Part shown: in pieces, positions 23,345 to 33,047 of the stretch
How positions within the stretch are numbered: position 1 is the first letter of the stretch
Layout of the letters: the number at the start of each line of letters is the position of its first letter
Assembly: GCA_021799485.1 (NCBI GenBank)
Contig: JAJZAK010000001.1
Location: 98,458-162,457 of the forward strand
Direction: 5' to 3'
Source of the DNA: a bacterium
GTDB taxonomy: Bacteria > Elusimicrobiota > Elusimicrobia > UBA1565 > UBA9628
Length of the DNA: 64,000 nt
Program-made: the position numbers and the translations under genes
Notes under the pieces: model-generated
The model's input: the letters and a program-made list of their open reading frames with translations, nothing else
Told to the model about the DNA's origin: nothing
Database searches by the model: none

Positions 23345-24551
23345 CACCCAGTTCCCGGCCGACAAGGCGGAACTTCTCCAGGGCCCGATCGAGATCCTCC
23401 GGCGTATGCCCCGCGGTGACGATGGTCCGCAAGCGCTCCTTGCCCCGAGCGACGATCGGGTAGCCGATCGAAAGGGCAAAAACTCCTTCATCGAAGAGGC
23501 GTTCGCTCATGCGCCGCGCCTTCTCGGTGTCCCCCACCATCACGGGAGTGATCGGAGTCTCGCTTAATCCCGTGTCGAAACCCAGATTCTTAAGCCCTTC
23601 CTTAAAATGCCGGGCGCGATCCCAGAGCGTTTTGATCCGCTCCGGCTCGTTTTCGAGGAGATCGAGGGCCTTGAGGCACGTCGCGATGACGGAGGGCGGG
23701 TGCGAGGAGGAAAAAATGAAGGGTCTTCCCGTCGCGCGCACATAGTCCGCCAAATCCCGGCTTCCCGCCGCATAGCCCCCCACGGACGCGACGGCTTTCG
23801 ACAGCGTGCCGATTTGGACTTGGATTCTCTTGGAAAGACCGAAATGGTCCGGAGTGCCTCGCCCATTTTTCCCCATGACCCCCGTCGCGTGGGCGTCGTC
23901 CACCATCACCATCGCGTCGTAACGCTCGGCCAATTCCACGATCTGGGGGAGAGGCGCGACGTCCCCGTCCATGCTGAAAACCCCGTCCGTCACGATGAGC
24001 TTCCTCGCCGCTCGACGGGACTCGGGCGACTCAAGAATCGCCTGGAGCGCCTTCATATCGCGGTGCGGGTAAATCTTGCGCGGGGCTTTCGCGAGCCGGG
24101 CGCCGTCGATGATCGAGGCATGGTTGAGCTCGTCCGAGATCAAAAGCTGGTCCTCGGCGTCCATCAGGCTCTGGCAACAGGCGACGTTGACCGTGAAGCC
24201 GGACTGGAAAAGCGCCGCGGCCTCGGTTCCCTTGAAACGCGCCAGACGCCGCTCCAATTCCTCATGGATCGTCATCGTCCCGATGATGGGGCGCACGGCG
24301 GCGGTGCCGACTCCCCAGCGGTCGATCGCCTCGGCCGCCGCCTGCTTCATCGCGGGATGGTCGGCGAGCGCGAGATAATTATTCGAGGAAAGGTTGACCA
24401 CGCGCCTGCCGTCGATCATCGCGACCGGCTGCTGGGCGCCCTCGAGGACGCGGGCGCGGGGGAGCCGCCCTTCGCGCATCATGCGATCCAGGGCCTCGCG
24501 CAAAAAACCGCCGGAGGAACTCTTCGGGGTCGAAACGGAATCCGTCTTCAT
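23337..24551 (-). CDS. kbl: 2-amino-3-ketobutyrate CoA ligase (glycine C-acetyltransferase)
   Basis: 404 residues of the alpha-oxoamine synthase family (PLP, fold type I). Seen: VVNLSSNNYLALADHP, SDELNHASIIDGARL, VDDAHATGVMG, and the PLP lysine in GTLSKAVASVGGY. The neighbour tdh, whose stop overlaps this start by ATGA, defines the role: cleavage of 2-amino-3-ketobutyrate with CoA to glycine and acetyl-CoA in threonine breakdown. Without that context, serine palmitoyltransferase or AONS would be harder to exclude. Confidence 0.93.
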   Translation of the reverse strand: MKTDSVSTPKSSSGGFLREALDRMMREGRLPRARVLEGAQQPVAMIDGRRVVNLSSNNYLALADHPAMKQAAAEAIDRWGVGTAAVRPIIGTMTIHEELERRLARFKGTEAAALFQSGFTVNVACCQSLMDAEDQLLISDELNHASIIDGARLAKAPRKIYPHRDMKALQAILESPESRRAARKLIVTDGVFSMDGDVAPLPQIVELAERYDAMVMVDDAHATGVMGKNGRGTPDHFGLSKRIQVQIGTLSKAVASVGGYAAGSRDLADYVRATGRPFIFSSSHPPSVIATCLKALDLLENEPERIKTLWDRARHFKEGLKNLGFDTGLSETPITPVMVGDTEKARRMSERLFDEGVFALSIGYPIVARGKERLRTIVTAGHTPEDLDRALEKFRLVGRELGVI

Positions 24552-25585
24552 GGGACAAGCACCACCTTGCCGCAGTTTTTTTCAGGGGACATCATGAGCC
24601 GGAAGCCCTCCTTGAAATCCTTCATGGGCAGGACGTGAGTGACGACGGGGCGCACGTCGACCGCGCCCGACTCCAAAAGCGCGTCCGCCTGTTCCCAGGT
24701 CTCCCAGATCCTGCGGCCAATGATGCCGTAAACCCTTAAGCCCTTGAAAATGAGGTCTCGCGCCCAGTCGACCTCGACCGGGCGCCCCGGAAGGCCGAAG
24801 GCGGTGATCCGTCCGCCGGCCCTGACAGCCTTCAAGGACATCGACGCGGCCTCGGGATTGCCTGAAAGTTCGAGAACGGCGTCGTAGCCTTCCGGCCTCT
24901 TGGCGGCTTTGAGCGCCTTCGCGAGGGTCCCCGCCCCGTCCGGCTTGACCACGGCGTCCGCCCCCATCTTTTCCGCCAAGGCCCCACGAAATTTCGATCC
25001 CTCGACGGCGACCACGCGGCGAGCGCCCAAGGCTTTCGCGACCGCGATCGCGAAAAGCCCCTGGGGGCCCGCGCCCAAGACCAGGACGATCTGATCCTTG
25101 ACGTTCTCGACCGACACCGAGTAGACGGCGTTCCCGAAAGGCTCGAAGAGGGAGCCGAAGTCGCGAAGCGCCCCCGTCTTGTGCCTCCAGGCGACGCGCG
25201 CGGGAATCACCGCGAACTCGCCGAATCCTCCCGGAGCGTCGACGCCGATAAGCTTCATGTCCGCGCAGACATGCCGCTGCCCAAGCCGGCACTGAAGACA
25301 GCGGTCGCAGTAGATATGGGATTCGACGGAGACGAAGTCCCCCGCCTTGAAGCCGTAGGCTCCGGGCCCGGAGGCAAGCACCGTCCCGCAGAACTCGTGG
25401 CCGAACATGAGAGGGGTTTTCACCCGTCCCGGAGCCCAGGAATTCCAGTTGTAAATCGCGAGATCCGAGCCGCAGATGGAGGCGCGGTGCACCTTGATGA
25501 GAAGCTCCCCGTGCCGGGGCTTGGGATCCGGCAGTTCCGATAAAACGGCGCCCGGCGCTGATTTGGCTTTAATAATGGCTTTCAT
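24548..25585 (-). CDS. tdh: L-threonine 3-dehydrogenase
   Basis: 345 residues, zinc medium-chain dehydrogenase. Seen: catalytic zinc site SICGSDL (C38) and GHEFCG, the structural zinc lobe CDRCLQCRLGQRHVC (four Cys), the NAD fold VLGAGPQGLFAIAVAK, and GLRVYGIIGRRIWETW typical of Tdh. Oxidises threonine to 2-amino-3-ketobutyrate for kbl. Overlaps kbl downstream and the proline dehydrogenase upstream by 4 bases each, giving a translationally coupled three-gene unit. Confidence 0.95.
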   Translation of the reverse strand: MKAIIKAKSAPGAVLSELPDPKPRHGELLIKVHRASICGSDLAIYNWNSWAPGRVKTPLMFGHEFCGTVLASGPGAYGFKAGDFVSVESHIYCDRCLQCRLGQRHVCADMKLIGVDAPGGFGEFAVIPARVAWRHKTGALRDFGSLFEPFGNAVYSVSVENVKDQIVLVLGAGPQGLFAIAVAKALGARRVVAVEGSKFRGALAEKMGADAVVKPDGAGTLAKALKAAKRPEGYDAVLELSGNPEAASMSLKAVRAGGRITAFGLPGRPVEVDWARDLIFKGLRVYGIIGRRIWETWEQADALLESGAVDVRPVVTHVLPMKDFKEGFRLMMSPEKNCGKVVLVP

Positions 25586-26430
25586 TTGCTCAATGAGTTC
25601 CTTAGGACGAAGGCGACGTTCTCCTTGCGCTCACGAAGGCGGCGGTAGAAATAGGGAAACCAATGGGAGCCGTAGGGAACATAGACGCGCATCGCGTGGC
25701 CCTGACGCGCGAGCTCGCGCCAGCGCCCCGCGCGCAGACCGTAAAGCATCTGAATCTCGTAGTCGCCCGGCGCAAGCCCGGCGGCCCGCGCCGCCTGGAC
25801 GGCGTTGGCGATGCGATCGTCGTCGTGGGTTGCGAAGGCGGGGCGCGGCGCCTTGAGAAGAAGCTTCGCCAGATGGTCGTAGGAGGCGTTTATCTCCTCG
25901 CGGCTTTGGAAGGCGAGCCCCGGCGGCTCCTTGTAAGCTCCCTTGCACAGCCGCACCCGCGCGCCCGCGCGGACAAGCTCCTCGATGTCGCGCTCGGAGC
26001 GCTTGAGCATCGCCTGGATGACGACGCCGACGCAGCGATATTTCGATGGAAAGAAAGCATGAAAGACGTCGAGCGTCCTCTGCGTCCACTCGGACCCCTC
26101 CATGTCGAGGCGCACAAAATTATTAAGCCTCGCGGCCTCGGACAGAAGGCGATCGAGATTATCCCTGCCGAGATGCTCGTCCAGCCCTAGCCCCAATTGG
26201 GACAGCTTGACGGAGACGTTGCAGTCGAGCTCCGCCTGGGCGATGAGCTTGAGGAGCCCGACATATTCCTCGGTCGCCCGGATGGCCTCTCCGCGCGAGT
26301 TGACGTTTTCCCCCAGAAAATCCAGGGAAGCGAGGAGCGAGTCGTGGTTGAGCTTGCGGACGGCCTCCGCCGCCTCCTGGGCATTGTCCCCGGCGACGAA
26401 GCGGCTGGCGAGAAAAGTGAGAAATCGCAT
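25582..26430 (-). CDS. Proline dehydrogenase (monofunctional PutA-type)
   Basis: 282 residues; FAD-dependent oxidation of proline to pyrroline-5-carboxylate feeding electrons to the membrane. Seen: the beta/alpha barrel strands VSVKLSQLGLGLD, FVRLDMEGSEWTQRTLDVF, VGVVIQAMLKRSERD, VRLCKGAYKEP, and the C-terminal YIPYG-like VRVYVPYGSHWFPYFYRRLRERKEN proline-binding signature. The start at MRFLTFLASR was preferred over an upstream ATG that has no support. No P5C dehydrogenase is in the window. Operon with tdh and kbl. Confidence 0.93.
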   Translation of the reverse strand: MRFLTFLASRFVAGDNAQEAAEAVRKLNHDSLLASLDFLGENVNSRGEAIRATEEYVGLLKLIAQAELDCNVSVKLSQLGLGLDEHLGRDNLDRLLSEAARLNNFVRLDMEGSEWTQRTLDVFHAFFPSKYRCVGVVIQAMLKRSERDIEELVRAGARVRLCKGAYKEPPGLAFQSREEINASYDHLAKLLLKAPRPAFATHDDDRIANAVQAARAAGLAPGDYEIQMLYGLRAGRWRELARQGHAMRVYVPYGSHWFPYFYRRLRERKENVAFVLRNSLSK

Positions 26431-26533
26431 GGGAAGCGTCCCGCGCCCGCCCACCGTCCGGCAGGCGGCTCACTTTAACACATTCACCGGCGCGGGGAAA
26501 AGACGCCCGTCACGCGGCCGTCCCCGCTGTTTT

Positions 26534-29500
26534 TTAAGCGGCCGCGGCGGCGGGGGCCTGTCCCACCGACTGGGCGATGGCCTGGGCCTTTGCCAGAGAG
26601 ACCGAGACGATGCGGCTGACCCCCATCTCGGCCATCGTGACGCCGTAGATGACGTCGGCAGCCTCGAGGGTTCGCTTGTTATGGCTGATCACCAGGAACT
26701 GGGTTCTCGATGCGAACTCCCTCAGCATCCGCACGAGCCGGCCCACGTTGGCGTCGTCCAAGGCGCCATCCGCCTCGTCAAGGAGGCAGAAGGGCGCGGG
26801 GCGCACCATGAAGAAGGCGAAGAGCAGCGCGAGCGCGGTCAGGGCCTTCTCGCCGCCGGACAGGAGCGAGAGTTTTTGAAGGCGCTTGCCCGGCGGCTGG
26901 GCCACGATGTCGACGCCGGTCTCCATGGGATTGTCCGGCATCGTGAGGACCAGGTCCGCCTCTCCGCCCTCGAAGAGGACTCCATAGATGCGGCGGAAAT
27001 GCTCCCGAACCTCGGCATAGGTCTTGAGGAAGCTCTCCCGCGTCGAGGAATTCACTTGGGAGATCGCCCGCTTGAGGTCCTCCTTGGCCTTGTTTAAGTC
27101 CTCGATCTGCGAGGAAAGGAAGTTCTGGCGCGAGGAAAGCGCCTCGTACTCCTCGGGAGCCGCGAGGTTGACGTTGCCCAGGGACTGGACGCGCTTTCGG
27201 AGCATCTCGATCCGCTCGCGGCTCGGGGCCTCGTCGCTCTGACGCGAGGACGCGTCCTCGTAGGACATCCCGCTTTCCTCTACGAGGCGCTTTTCGAGGG
27301 TTTCCAGGGCGGCCTTCCGGCTTGAGAGCTCGACTTCCTTCGACGAAAGCTCGGCGCGACGGCTCTCCACCGAATCCTGGAGAGCCTTCAACTCCTGGCG
27401 CTTGGCGGCGAGAGCGGTTTCCGTCTCGAGGCTCTTGGCGTCGAGTTCTCCGATCTCCTTTTCCAGAACGCCCAGCCGATCTCCAATGGCGGATTTCTCG
27501 GCCTCGGCGCGCTCGGCTGTCCGCTCCGCCTCGGAAGCTTGCGACGAGAGGCGCTCGATCTCCGTCCTCGCGAACTCGATCTGGGACGAAAGGCTCTCTT
27601 TTTCGCGCGCCAACCTTTGCGCCGCTTCTTCCTCGACAGAAACACGGTATTCGACATTAACGGCTTGGCCGCGCAGCTCTCGAACGCGCAGTTCCCGATC
27701 CTTAAGAGATTCCTTGAATTGAGACAAGGCCCGGGCCGCGGACTCCTCCGCGGTCTTCGCTCGGGCTTCCTCCTCCGCGGCCGTCTCCGCGTCCTTGGCC
27801 GCTTTCTCGATGGCGGCGTTCAGGGCGTCGATTTCCGAGCGTTTGGCCGCGGACTCCTCCCGCAAGAGAAAAATCCCCTGCCGCGACTGCATGAGAGCGT
27901 CCTCTTTTTCCTTAAAACGGGCCGCGAGGGCAAGCTCGCCCTTCATGGCCTCGGATGAGCGCGCCTCCAAGGTCCGGAGGGACTCGCGGGCCGAGACAGC
28001 CTCGGCCGCCGCGGATTCCCGTCGGCCCCGGAAAGCCGCGATCTCCCCTTCGACGCTCTTCAACGATTCCCGCATCGCCGGGAGGTCCGCAAGCGCGGTC
28101 TCCGCGGCGCCGGCGGCCGGCGCGGCGCCGCCAAACACCCAGGGCCCGGCGTGGAGCGCTCCGGAAATCTCGAAGGCATCGGCGAGAAGGAACCGAACTG
28201 CCCTTTCGTGGGCCGGATCGCAGCTCGCCGCCTTCAAGAGCGCCGCGGCGGATTCGGGCAAAGGCCTGTCGGTGGGCACGTCGGGAACGGCGTCCAAAAC
28301 AAGAAAGCGAGCGCGGCCGGTCCCCAGCACGCGCAAAAACGAGACCGCCTCCGAGGCGGCCTGCGAATTTTGGCAGGCGACCGCGAAGAGCCGCTCGCCC
28401 ATCAAATCCTCCAAGAGCCGACGAGAGCCCTCGGGAACGGCAATAAGATCCCGGACGAGGCCGACGACGCCGGGGATTGAAGCCGCCAGGCACGCCTGCG
28501 CCCCGGACCAATAGGCGTTCTTGCGTCCCTCGGCATCAAGGGCCTCCAAGCGGGCTCCCGCCTTCGCCGCCTCCTCCGTTTTCTCCAAGATAGCCGCCGC
28601 GAGCGCCCGGTCCTCCCGCTCCAGGGACTCAAGCCGCGCCCGGGCCTCATCCAACTCCACACGCGCCGTGCGGGCCGACTCGCGCCCGGCCTCAAGAGAG
28701 GCCGAAAGCTCCTTAAGCTCCCCCTCCCCCGTCTGGATGCGCTCCTCTTCTCGCGCCGCGTCCCGCGAGAGCGACGCGAGCTCGGCCTGGACGTGCGCGG
28801 ACTTCGATCGTTCCTGGTCGCACAGCCGCCGCGCATCAAGCCCCTTCTGCGCCGCGAGAAGGACCGCTTGCTTGGCCGCATCAAAAGCTTTCTCGAACCC
28901 GGCGCCCTCGCTTTTGGCCGCGGCCAAAGCCTCGTCCTCCGCCCGAGCCGCCTCCCGCGCCTTTTCCAGAGCCTCTTTGGCGCCCGCCGCGGCAAGCCGC
29001 GCCGCCTCCATGCGAGGCTCCATCTCCGCGAGCCGCGTCTCCATGCCCGCGATCTCGCCACGGAGCCTTTCCGAGGAGGCCGCGGCGGCGGCGGCATTCT
29101 CGCGCGCATGGCAGATGCGCTCCTCAAGGCGCGCGAACTCCGTCGCGCCCAGCGAGGCGTCCGCCTTCAAGTCGGTGACGGTTTTCAGGATTTCGGCGTG
29201 CCGGAGGTCGAGCGCCTGAACCTCGGCATCGAGGGCGTCTCGACGAACTCTCTCATCCTCCAAAGCCTGAGCCAAGGGTTCCGCCTCCGACGTCAAGGCC
29301 GCGACGGCCTCCCGCAGGCCCCCGATTTCTTGGCAGAGCAGGGTGGCCTCCAGAGCCTTAAGTTCGGCCTGGTATTTCTCGAAAAGCTTGGCCTTGCGGG
29401 CGTCGTTGTCCAATTTCCGGACCTGTTCCGAGATCAGGGCCAGCGCGTCCTGGGCCCGGCCCATGTCCGCTTCGACGCGATCGAGCTTGCGCAGGGCTTC

Positions 29501-30025
29501 CTCGCGCTTGGCCTTGTAGCGCGAGACGCCGGAGGCCTCTTCGAAAAGCGCGCGGCGCTCCTCGGGCTTCGAATTGAGGACGAAATCCACACCGCCCTGG
29601 TCGATGATCGCATAGCCCTCCTCGCCCAGGCCCGTGTCGAGGAAAAGCTCGCGGACGTCCTTCAAGCGGCATTGGGTCTTGTTGAGGAAATAGGCGGATT
29701 CTCCTGATTTAAAGAGCCTCCGCGTGATCATGACTTCGGTGTAGTCGACCGGAAGGCGGTTGGAGGCGTTGTCGAAGCAGAGCGTCACCTCGGCGAGGGA
29801 CAGCGGCTGGCGTTTGGCCGTCCCGGCGAAAATCACGTCGGTCATCGACCCCGCGCGCAGCGATTTCCAGGACATCTCGCCCAGACACCATCGGATGGAC
29901 TCGATGATGTTCGACTTGCCGGAGCCGTTCGGCCCCACGATGCCGGTGATTCCGGACCTAAACTCCAGCGTCGTCTTCTGAGCGAACGACTTATAGCCGA
30001 ATATTTCGATCGACTTAAGAAGCAT
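26534..30025 (-). CDS. smc: Chromosome segregation ATPase SMC
   Basis: 1163 residues, full length for bacterial SMC. Seen: Walker A GPNGSGKSN (31-39) near the N-terminus, a long first coiled coil, a globular hinge (about 505-660), a second coiled coil, and the C-terminal head with signature LSGGEKAL, Walker B FCLLDEADGALDDAN and the D-loop. The family condenses and segregates DNA with ScpA/ScpB, not found here. GGAGG seven bases upstream supports the ATG at 30025. It heads the run smc-proline dehydrogenase-tdh-kbl but lies 103 bases from the next gene. Confidence 0.97.
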   Translation of the reverse strand: MLLKSIEIFGYKSFAQKTTLEFRSGITGIVGPNGSGKSNIIESIRWCLGEMSWKSLRAGSMTDVIFAGTAKRQPLSLAEVTLCFDNASNRLPVDYTEVMITRRLFKSGESAYFLNKTQCRLKDVRELFLDTGLGEEGYAIIDQGGVDFVLNSKPEERRALFEEASGVSRYKAKREEALRKLDRVEADMGRAQDALALISEQVRKLDNDARKAKLFEKYQAELKALEATLLCQEIGGLREAVAALTSEAEPLAQALEDERVRRDALDAEVQALDLRHAEILKTVTDLKADASLGATEFARLEERICHARENAAAAAASSERLRGEIAGMETRLAEMEPRMEAARLAAAGAKEALEKAREAARAEDEALAAAKSEGAGFEKAFDAAKQAVLLAAQKGLDARRLCDQERSKSAHVQAELASLSRDAAREEERIQTGEGELKELSASLEAGRESARTARVELDEARARLESLEREDRALAAAILEKTEEAAKAGARLEALDAEGRKNAYWSGAQACLAASIPGVVGLVRDLIAVPEGSRRLLEDLMGERLFAVACQNSQAASEAVSFLRVLGTGRARFLVLDAVPDVPTDRPLPESAAALLKAASCDPAHERAVRFLLADAFEISGALHAGPWVFGGAAPAAGAAETALADLPAMRESLKSVEGEIAAFRGRRESAAAEAVSARESLRTLEARSSEAMKGELALAARFKEKEDALMQSRQGIFLLREESAAKRSEIDALNAAIEKAAKDAETAAEEEARAKTAEESAARALSQFKESLKDRELRVRELRGQAVNVEYRVSVEEEAAQRLAREKESLSSQIEFARTEIERLSSQASEAERTAERAEAEKSAIGDRLGVLEKEIGELDAKSLETETALAAKRQELKALQDSVESRRAELSSKEVELSSRKAALETLEKRLVEESGMSYEDASSRQSDEAPSRERIEMLRKRVQSLGNVNLAAPEEYEALSSRQNFLSSQIEDLNKAKEDLKRAISQVNSSTRESFLKTYAEVREHFRRIYGVLFEGGEADLVLTMPDNPMETGVDIVAQPPGKRLQKLSLLSGGEKALTALALLFAFFMVRPAPFCLLDEADGALDDANVGRLVRMLREFASRTQFLVISHNKRTLEAADVIYGVTMAEMGVSRIVSVSLAKAQAIAQSVGQAPAAAAA

Positions 30026-30137
30026 GCGATGACCTCCGCCAGTCAACTCCGTCCATCTTTTGTTGCCTTTTATCTAGAAAGTCTCAACTAGTGTTTAATC
30101 ATAGCAATTCCCCAAGGGAAAGGCAATATTTCGGATT

Positions 30138-30173
30138 GAGAGGCGCTGCCGTCTTCGCCGCGGCGCGCCTCTC
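30138..30173. other. Stem-loop between smc and the FBPA/P homologue
   Basis: GAGAGGCGC (30138-30146) pairs perfectly with GCGCCTCTC (30165-30173), with a smaller GCCG/CGGC stem inside. It lies in the presumed 5' leader of the gene at 30231. No T-run follows, so it is not a typical terminator. Confidence 0.4.
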
Positions 30174-30230
30174 CGACGGCACAATCGTTGCGAATCCCGA
30201 GCCCATCGGAAGCGCCGGGAGGAGCCAAAC

Positions 30231-31343
30231 ATGAAGTTGACGCTGAGCATTTTCAAAGCGGACGTCGGATCGATCGGCGGGGATGTCCGCCCATCGCAAC
30301 GTCTCTTAAAAACGATCGGGGATTACGTTCTTCTCAACCGCAAGGACCTCCTCAAGGATCTCTATGTCTGCCACGCGGGCGACGACGTGGCGATGCTGAT
30401 GTCGCACACGCGGGGCGTCGGGAATCCCGATATCCACCACCTGGCATGGAAAACCTTCCTGGCCGGGGCGCAGGCCGCCCAACGACAGGGCCTTTATCGC
30501 GCGGGGCAAGATCTGGAGCCGGGAGCCTTCACCGGCAATGTCCTTGGATTGGGGCCTGTCGTCGCCGAGATGGAGATCGATGAACGCCCCGGAGAGCCAT
30601 TCCTTTGTTTCGTGACGGATAACGCGGCCCCGGAAACCTTCAATCTGCCCCTCTACCTGGTCTTCGCGGATCCGATGGCGAACCCCTGGCTTCTCTTATC
30701 GCCAGCGACAAGGAAAGGCTTCCGTTTTGCCGTCTGGAACGCCGCCGCGACGCGGGAAGACGGGCATGCCGGCATGATCCAGCTCGACGCTCCCGAGGGC
30801 CTCTACGAGCTCGCGGCGATGCTGAGGGAGAATGAGAACTGCGTGGTGGAGTCCGTCTGGTCCCGGAGCTCGGGAGAACAGACGGCCGCGGTCTCAACCG
30901 AACACTCCCGGCCCGCGGGCAAGGGCGGCGGCCCCGTGATGCTCGCGCGCTCGCAGATGGACTTCCCCCCGACGGGAGATATTTTGGCCCCCTATCACCT
31001 CGGATTTCCCATTGGCGGATCCTCGCGAAGTTCCTGCCGCCTGCCTCTCATGCCCGTCAAGATGAATTCCACCGAGAGCTTCTTCAATGGCCCTCCGATC
31101 GTCAGCTGCGCCGCCTTCTCGATCTGCGAGGGGCGGCTCACGGAACCCGTGGATGCCTTCGACAATCCTTTTTGGGACGTCGTGCGCGCTCGATCCGCGG
31201 AAAAGGCCCTGGAGGGCTGGCAGAACGGGTTCTTCGCCGCCCCGAGCCATCCGGGGAGAGAGCCCGTCGGGCCCTCTCCCCTCCTCGAGCCCGCCGGAGC
31301 GGCGCGCCGCATCTTGTCCCAAAGCCTTAATCCGCCTGGCTGA
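30231..31343 (+). CDS. FBPA/P-family (archaeal-type) fructose-1,6-bisphosphatase homologue with altered aldolase motif
   Basis: 370 residues. The family is the bifunctional fructose-bisphosphate aldolase/phosphatase of archaea and deep bacteria. Seen: MKLTLSIFKADVGSIGG start, HAGDDVAMLMSHTRGVGNPDIHHLAW, GQDLEPGAFTGNV, TFNLPLYLVFADP, PLMPVKMNSTES and GRLTEPVDAFDNP, all collinear with the family. Two departures: the conserved YVGKDDPV segment with the Schiff-base Lys and catalytic Tyr is replaced by AGKGGGPV (229-236) with about four residues deleted, and the C-terminal EYTTLP segment is absent. His18 of the family is Asp here. Phosphatase activity may remain; aldolase activity is doubtful. A GGAGGAG ribosome-binding site precedes the ATG. 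Confidence 0.85.
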   Translation: MKLTLSIFKADVGSIGGDVRPSQRLLKTIGDYVLLNRKDLLKDLYVCHAGDDVAMLMSHTRGVGNPDIHHLAWKTFLAGAQAAQRQGLYRAGQDLEPGAFTGNVLGLGPVVAEMEIDERPGEPFLCFVTDNAAPETFNLPLYLVFADPMANPWLLLSPATRKGFRFAVWNAAATREDGHAGMIQLDAPEGLYELAAMLRENENCVVESVWSRSSGEQTAAVSTEHSRPAGKGGGPVMLARSQMDFPPTGDILAPYHLGFPIGGSSRSSCRLPLMPVKMNSTESFFNGPPIVSCAAFSICEGRLTEPVDAFDNPFWDVVRARSAEKALEGWQNGFFAAPSHPGREPVGPSPLLEPAGAARRILSQSLNPPG

Positions 31344-32094
31344 GCGTTCCGAAGGCGGCGATGCCCAGCGCCATTCCGCCCGCGGCGAAGAGGAGCACGG
31401 CGGCGAGATCCCAGGCGGGCGGAAACAGGCTCCAGCCCAGAAGCGCCTTCCGCATAAGGTCCACGCAGTAGGTGAAGGGATCGAGATAGGCCGCGAGACG
31501 GAGCCACCCCTCGCTTTTGGAAAGATCAAAGAGCGCCCCGCTCAAAAGGAACATCGGCCACGTGAGGAGATTCATCGCGAGCCCGAAGCCCTCCATGCTC
31601 CTCATCCGGGCGCCGATCACGAGCCCGAGATTGACCGTCGCGAAGGCGACGAGCGCCGAAAGGAGCAAGGCGGTCGCGAGCGCGGCCAGGCTCGAACGCA
31701 GGATGAAGGCCTCCCCGATCGCCAAGAGCACCGCCGACTCGGCGATCCCGCCCACCATTCCGCCGAGGGATTTCCCGACAAACATCGTCGACCGGGAGAT
31801 CGGCGCCGCGAGAACCTCCTTGAGAAAATCGAGCCGCTTGTCCCAGACGATGTAGAGGCCGTAGGTGACGGAGGTGAAGAGGATCGTCATGCTGAGGATC
31901 CCGGGGAAGATGAATTGCTCGTAGGTCGTTGCGGGAACGGGGCTCGTGCCGGAGAGCCCCCGGCCGACGACGAACAAAAAGAGAAGAGGCGAGACGAGGA
32001 TGGAGACGATGCGCTCTTTCTCCCGGAAATAAACCTTCGTCTCCCGCAGGAAGAGCGCGTAGATGGCGTTCCACCGGAGCTGAAGTTCGCTCAT
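31327..32094 (-). CDS. ABC-2 type transporter permease
   Basis: 255 residues with six membrane helices and the ABC2_membrane features FPGILSMTILFTSVTYGLYIVWDKRLDFLKE and LPMFLLSGALFDL-like TWPMFLLSGALFDLSK. It is the membrane half of an exporter with the ATPase gene just upstream (4-base overlap). Drug, polysaccharide and Nod-factor exporters all share this family, so the substrate is unknown. The 3' end overlaps the convergent FBPA/P gene by 17 bases. Confidence 0.92.
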   Translation of the reverse strand: MSELQLRWNAIYALFLRETKVYFREKERIVSILVSPLLFLFVVGRGLSGTSPVPATTYEQFIFPGILSMTILFTSVTYGLYIVWDKRLDFLKEVLAAPISRSTMFVGKSLGGMVGGIAESAVLLAIGEAFILRSSLAALATALLLSALVAFATVNLGLVIGARMRSMEGFGLAMNLLTWPMFLLSGALFDLSKSEGWLRLAAYLDPFTYCVDLMRKALLGWSLFPPAWDLAAVLLFAAGGMALGIAAFGTLSQAD

Positions 32095-33047
32095 CGGCTT
32101 TCCTCATCCGCCCGAGGCGCGTTTTCGCCGTTTTTGAGCGGCCGGCCCGCGAACTTGAGGAAGACGTCATCGAGCGTCGCCCGGCGAACCTCGACCTCGG
32201 ACGCTGCGGGACAGCGGTCGAGAAGGGCCTTCAAGCGCCTGGGAGCGTCGTCCACGGCGAGCCGGACGCCCCCGTCATCGATCGTCATCTCCCGGACGAA
32301 ATCCAGCCCCGCGAAGTCCTGCGGGGCGACGCGCCCCCGGAGCCTCACGATATCCCCGCCCACGCGGCGCTTGAGCTCCTCGGGGGAGCCCATCTCCCGG
32401 ATTCGGCCGCGGTCGATGAGGGCGACGCGGTCCGAGAGGCCGTCCGCCTCCTCCATGTAATGCGTCGTCAGGATGACGGTTGTTCCCTCGGCGGCCTTCA
32501 TCTCGCGGATATGGTCCCAGACCGCGCGCCGGCTCACGGGATCGAGCCCTAGCGTGGGCTCGTCGAGAAAGAGGATGCGCGGGCGGTGGATGAGGCCGCG
32601 CGCGATTTCAAGACGCCGCTTCATGCCGCCCGAGTAGCCGCGCACGCGCTCGCCTTCCCGGCCTTTGAGGCCCACCGTCCGAAGCATGCGTTCGACGCGG
32701 CCGTCGATCTCCCGCGGAGGAACGCCGTAAAGAAGGCAGTGGAGCCGCAGGTTCTCCGCGCCGGTCAAAAGATCGTCCAGGCTCGGCTCTTGGAACACGA
32801 TGCCGATCGTCCGGCGGACCTTGAGGCTCTCCCGCGCGACGTCGAAGCCGCCCACGACGGCCGTCCCGCCGCTCGGTCTTGTGAGCGTGCAGAGCATGCT
32901 GATGAAGGTGGTCTTTCCCGCGCCGTTGGGGCCCAGAAGGGCGAAGGTTTCCCCCTCCGCGATCTCCAGGTCGATGGAATCAACGGCGAGGATGGCGCCG
33001 AAGCGCCGCGTGAGCCCCGACGCGCGAATCGCCGCCGCCGCGCTCAT
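32091..33047 (-). CDS. ABC transporter ATP-binding protein (DrrA/NodI-like)
   Basis: 318 residues. Seen: Walker A LGPNGAGKTTF (about 38-48), Q-loop region FQEPSLDDLLTG, signature YSGGMKRRLEIA, Walker B ILFLDEPTLGLDP, the switch His in LTTHYMEEAD, and a C-terminal regulatory extension of about 90 residues typical of the drug-resistance subfamily. Partner of the permease that follows. No substrate gene lies nearby. Confidence 0.94.
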   Translation of the reverse strand: MSAAAAIRASGLTRRFGAILAVDSIDLEIAEGETFALLGPNGAGKTTFISMLCTLTRPSGGTAVVGGFDVARESLKVRRTIGIVFQEPSLDDLLTGAENLRLHCLLYGVPPREIDGRVERMLRTVGLKGREGERVRGYSGGMKRRLEIARGLIHRPRILFLDEPTLGLDPVSRRAVWDHIREMKAAEGTTVILTTHYMEEADGLSDRVALIDRGRIREMGSPEELKRRVGGDIVRLRGRVAPQDFAGLDFVREMTIDDGGVRLAVDDAPRRLKALLDRCPAASEVEVRRATLDDVFLKFAGRPLKNGENAPRADEESR

